Assembly: GCA_004369045.1 (NCBI GenBank)
Contig: ML213506.1
Location: forward strand, 932,264-996,263
Direction: 5' to 3'
Length of the DNA: 64,000 nucleotides
DNA from: Heliocybe sulcata
Lineage: Eukaryota > Basidiomycota > Agaricomycetes > Gloeophyllales > Gloeophyllaceae
The translations under genes were made by a program, and so were the position numbers. A model generated the notes under the pieces. The model ran no database searches. It was not told the DNA's origin and worked only from the letters and a program-made list of their open reading frames with translations. Of this stretch, positions 61,003 through 64,000 are shown one piece after another. Position 1 is the first letter of the stretch, and each line of letters begins with the position of its first letter.

Positions 61003-63576
61003 ATGGCTCGAATCCGACTTCGCATGGCGATGCTTTCGATAGGCTTTAGCACTCTCTGCCGGAGCGTTATCGCAGATGCGACGCCAGATGCATGGCGGTC
61101 TCTTAACAAAACTGTGGGGGATAGGCTCCGTACGGGCATCCCAGTATCCCAGTTCTGCTTTTCTGTCGTGAACGGCCAGCAAGCCGCAGTTAACCAGACA
61201 GCATGTGCCGAAGTAGAGCAGAACTATCACGATCCTCTGTTTCGGGTCAGCAACTATGGTGCATGGATGCAGGTATGTCTGGTTAGTACCCTCATCATAC
61301 TGAACTGACGTGAGGGTCATGGGCACTAGCCACAGTGGGAGACCTGTCAGAGGACAGCGGAGCAGTGCCTGCTTGATTCCATCCGGCCAACTGATCCCCG
61401 TGCCTGGACATCCTACAATTGTTCGCAGGGCTCCATATCGCCGTACTATGTGAGACCACTATCCGTTACTTTCACGTACGAGACAGCGTAACCTAGCACT
61501 GGTCAAAGATCGAAGTGCAGAATGCTTCAGATGTTCAAGCAGCTTTCAAGTTTGCCTCAGCTTTCGGTGTTCCGTTGAGCATCAAGAATACTGGTCACGA
61601 CTACAAAGGTAGAGCAGGAGCCAAAGGATCGTTGGCTCTATGGGTCTGTCTCTTGTCGTTGAATTGCCTATAAGTATGCCACTGATCGTCCGCTCGTAGA
61701 CGCACAGCTTGAAAACGGTATCATTCCTGCTTTTATGAGGTTTCGTGCGGCTTTGCTCAGATGCGTGACAGATTTCTTACAACGCTAAGTTCATTCCGGA
61801 AGGATGCTCTACCAGCTATAATGCGATGACTATTGTTGTGAGTCTCGCATATGATGTCACACTTCCCTGTACGAATAACTAAGATCATGTCGAAGGCTGG
61901 CGTTGGCTGGCAGGATGTTTACCAGTTCGCAGACGAGCAGAATGTAACGATTGTGGGCGGTTATCATCAGACCGTCGGCGCAAGCGGCGGATGGGTTATG
62001 GTCCCGGTCAGCGTTCACGATGATCGACTCTTCACTTTAACTCATAATGATGCCACTGCACAGGGCGGAGGACATAGCATCCTGTCGCCGAACTTTGGTT
62101 TGGGTGTCGACAGAGTGGTATGTAGCCCAGAATTCGCCTTACTCGTATGACATCTGACAGGTTTGCATCTACATATATAGCTGCAGTTCAAGGTCGTCAC
62201 TCCCGATGGCGTTTACCGAGCAGCGAACAAATGTCAAAACTCTGATCTCTTCTGGGCTCTACGAGGTGGCGGCGTGTTACTCTCCAAGTATATGCCAACT
62301 CAGGGATGTCATGGACACATGATTCACTAATATATCTTGTGAAGCGCTGATATTGCCTTCAATGCCACTTCGACCAATATGTTACCTGGCTCGAGGTCGT
62401 CACCGAGCATTCCTTACAGTGGGGACGGGATGGATGGGGCGGCCACATCGCAGTAAGTGTGGCCCGTTCTCTCTGTACTACTGGCACTCATGAGTTTGCC
62501 TTCAGGGCCCCTTGCTCATCCACGTCACTCCCAAGTTGACCTTGACTGAAGCACGGAAGTCGGTGACTCCGGCTATTGAATATGCACTGTCTCAGAACGG
62601 TACGGCCACTGTTGAAACGTTGACGTGGTGGAATTTTTTTCAGAAATACGTGACTGGGGCACAGGCGGTACGTCTCATGAGGCTTCTCAGGATTCTCGCA
62701 ACCGAGTTGAATGGTTCCTTGTTCAAGTCTGTCGGGACCGGCAATATTCTGGGGACCCGGCTCATCTCAGTCAGCCTGTTTGAGACAGCACATGGTCGAG
62801 CACAGATCATGCAGGCTCTGTCCGTCGTTCTCCAGTACGCGAATCAGTACATTGTGGCCGGTACACCACTGCTGTACGACTACAAAAATGGGACAACTAG
62901 CGTCACTCCTGCGTGGAGGAACGCGCTCTGGCTGGTGGGTGAACTCCGAGTGTTTGATTGGGGAGTTTGCTTACTCCAGCTGCTGATTAGATGAGTTTCC
63001 ATCAAGTCATCAACTTCAATGACACACTCGCTATGAAGAAAGACAAATATGGTCTTGTCACGAACATCACACAGCACATGCGGGATATATCGCCCGGATC
63101 TGGGGCATATTTTGTAAATTTTCTGATCATCCTTGCGAAGAAGATACTCTGAAACCTTCTTCTTGAATAGAACGAAGGCGACGTCTATGAACCTGATCAT
63201 GCAAGTATGTGGTTTTTTGTACTCGTCAGTTACCGACATAATATACTTATATGATATTTTTGAGCGTCGTACTGGGGTCCCAATTACCCTCAACTCCTGC
63301 GCATCAAGGAGAAGTAGTGAGTGCAGACGATCATTCAGCTTGATACCACAATAAGCGTCTGAGTAGCGATCCAGAGCATCTCTTGGACTGTTGGCAGTAT
63401 GGTAAGTCTTACCTTCGGTACCATGCTGTGGGAGACACCTCAACTTTGTGCAGTTGGCTGGCGTGGCGCAGATGATAGCAGATACAAATGCTACGTGTAA
63501 CCATGAACAGGTAGTCATAGCACCTAACACGCTAATAGGTTGGGGCGTGTACCAGATATACAACATCATCACCTGA
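61003..63576 (+). CDS. Berberine-bridge-like FAD oxidoreductase, probably damaged
   Basis: A secreted flavin oxidase of the BBE/PCMH family. The start is the ATG at 61003 ([20 protein letters not shown], signal peptide). Recognised blocks: [20 protein letters not shown] with the FAD-linking His region (61560-61620), [113 protein letters not shown] and [21 protein letters not shown], stop TGA at 63574-63576. It has ten or more short introns. Between 62,260 and 62,410 the usual GGGTFGVV segment after RGGG is missing, and FNATSTN and WLEVV lie in different frames with no intron to reconcile them. Either the gene is decaying or the sequence has an error there. The substrate is unknown; these enzymes often oxidise sugars or aromatic alcohols. 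Confidence 0.75.
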
Positions 63577-64000
63577 GTCGCTCGTTGAAAGACATTTTGC
63601 CTGCTCATCTCCTTTCTCCGGCGTGCGGAGCCTTGCCATACTGCAGCGTGACCATGTCGAAGAGCCAGTACAGGGTTTCTGGCGATCCATATCCAATTCA
63701 GCTTGCACTTCCCACTCTCGACGTGCTGCAAGAAGTCTGAGAGGATTGTATATCGTGTGTGCACTCGGGAAAGCCCACACTTATCCTGCGGTGGATAAGT
63801 GAGCTGGCATGCAGGTGTACTGCATGTCGGCTGTGGAAGTGACGAGAGTAGGACTTCCCATTCGACTTGAAATCGTTTGCTTTGTCGACGAGCTGACGGG
63901 AAACAACCACCAGGCTGTCCACTATATGGCCCATCCAGAAAATACGGGCTGCAGTTCTTCCTTCAGGCATTTGTTAACCGAGCAGCAAGTGCGCCATTCC
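63577..64000. other. Right flank, no gene recognised
   Basis: The final 424 bases contain only short open frames without family resemblance. They probably hold the 3' UTR of the oxidase gene. Confidence 0.45.

Overview
The window is nuclear DNA of a filamentous basidiomycete, most likely an agaricomycete mushroom or wood-decay fungus. The evidence is the gene set (AVT2, ERG8, MKK1, TOM1 and SUB1 orthologues, a chitinase, a PL14-type lyase and a berberine-bridge-like oxidase) and the gene structure: many introns of about 45-60 bases, frequent GTRNGT donors, and several exons of only 7-14 bases. Where I could splice a gene by eye I checked reading phase across every junction. Exon coordinates are given for those genes and only the outer span for the others.

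Layout. 1-8 kb: the right end of a disordered protein that runs in from the left; mitochondrial ferrochelatase (minus); a single-pass membrane protein (minus); a six-exon secreted PL14-like lyase (minus). 8.5-19.5 kb: an AVT2-type vacuolar amino acid transporter (plus), phosphomevalonate kinase ERG8 (minus), a membrane-anchored GH18 chitinase (plus), an intron-containing tRNA-Gly(GCC) (plus) and an MKK1/2-type MAP kinase kinase (plus). 19.5-30 kb: gene-poor, with only NAA50 (plus) and a small C2H2 zinc-finger factor (minus). 30-34 kb: an uncharacterised protein and a quinone-oxidoreductase-like dehydrogenase (both minus). 33.8-45.8 kb: one 12 kb gene for the giant HECT ubiquitin ligase TOM1/HUWE1 (minus), which shares a 260-base promoter with the coactivator SUB1/PC4 (plus). 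46.8-64 kb is dense: a mitochondrial ABC1/UbiB-type kinase-like protein, a Gyp5/EVI5-type TBC RabGAP, a eukaryotic DUF262 protein, a paraoxonase-like arylesterase, ribosomal protein uS5/RPS2, an ornithine decarboxylase antizyme that needs a +1 ribosomal frameshift, a DUF1771-Smr protein, and a berberine-bridge-like FAD oxidase that looks damaged.

The genes do not form one pathway. They are mostly core housekeeping functions (heme, mevalonate, polyamine control, translation, ubiquitin, cell-wall MAPK signalling, N-terminal acetylation) with a few secreted or lifestyle genes (PL14, GH18, arylesterase, BBE). The items most worth following up are the antizyme frameshift site TTT-TGA-C, the DUF262 protein (a domain best known from bacterial GmrSD-type restriction systems) built around a 7-base exon, the general richness in microexons, and the animal-like iron-sulfur cysteines of the ferrochelatase. 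I found no CRISPR array, no rRNA and no intact mobile element.
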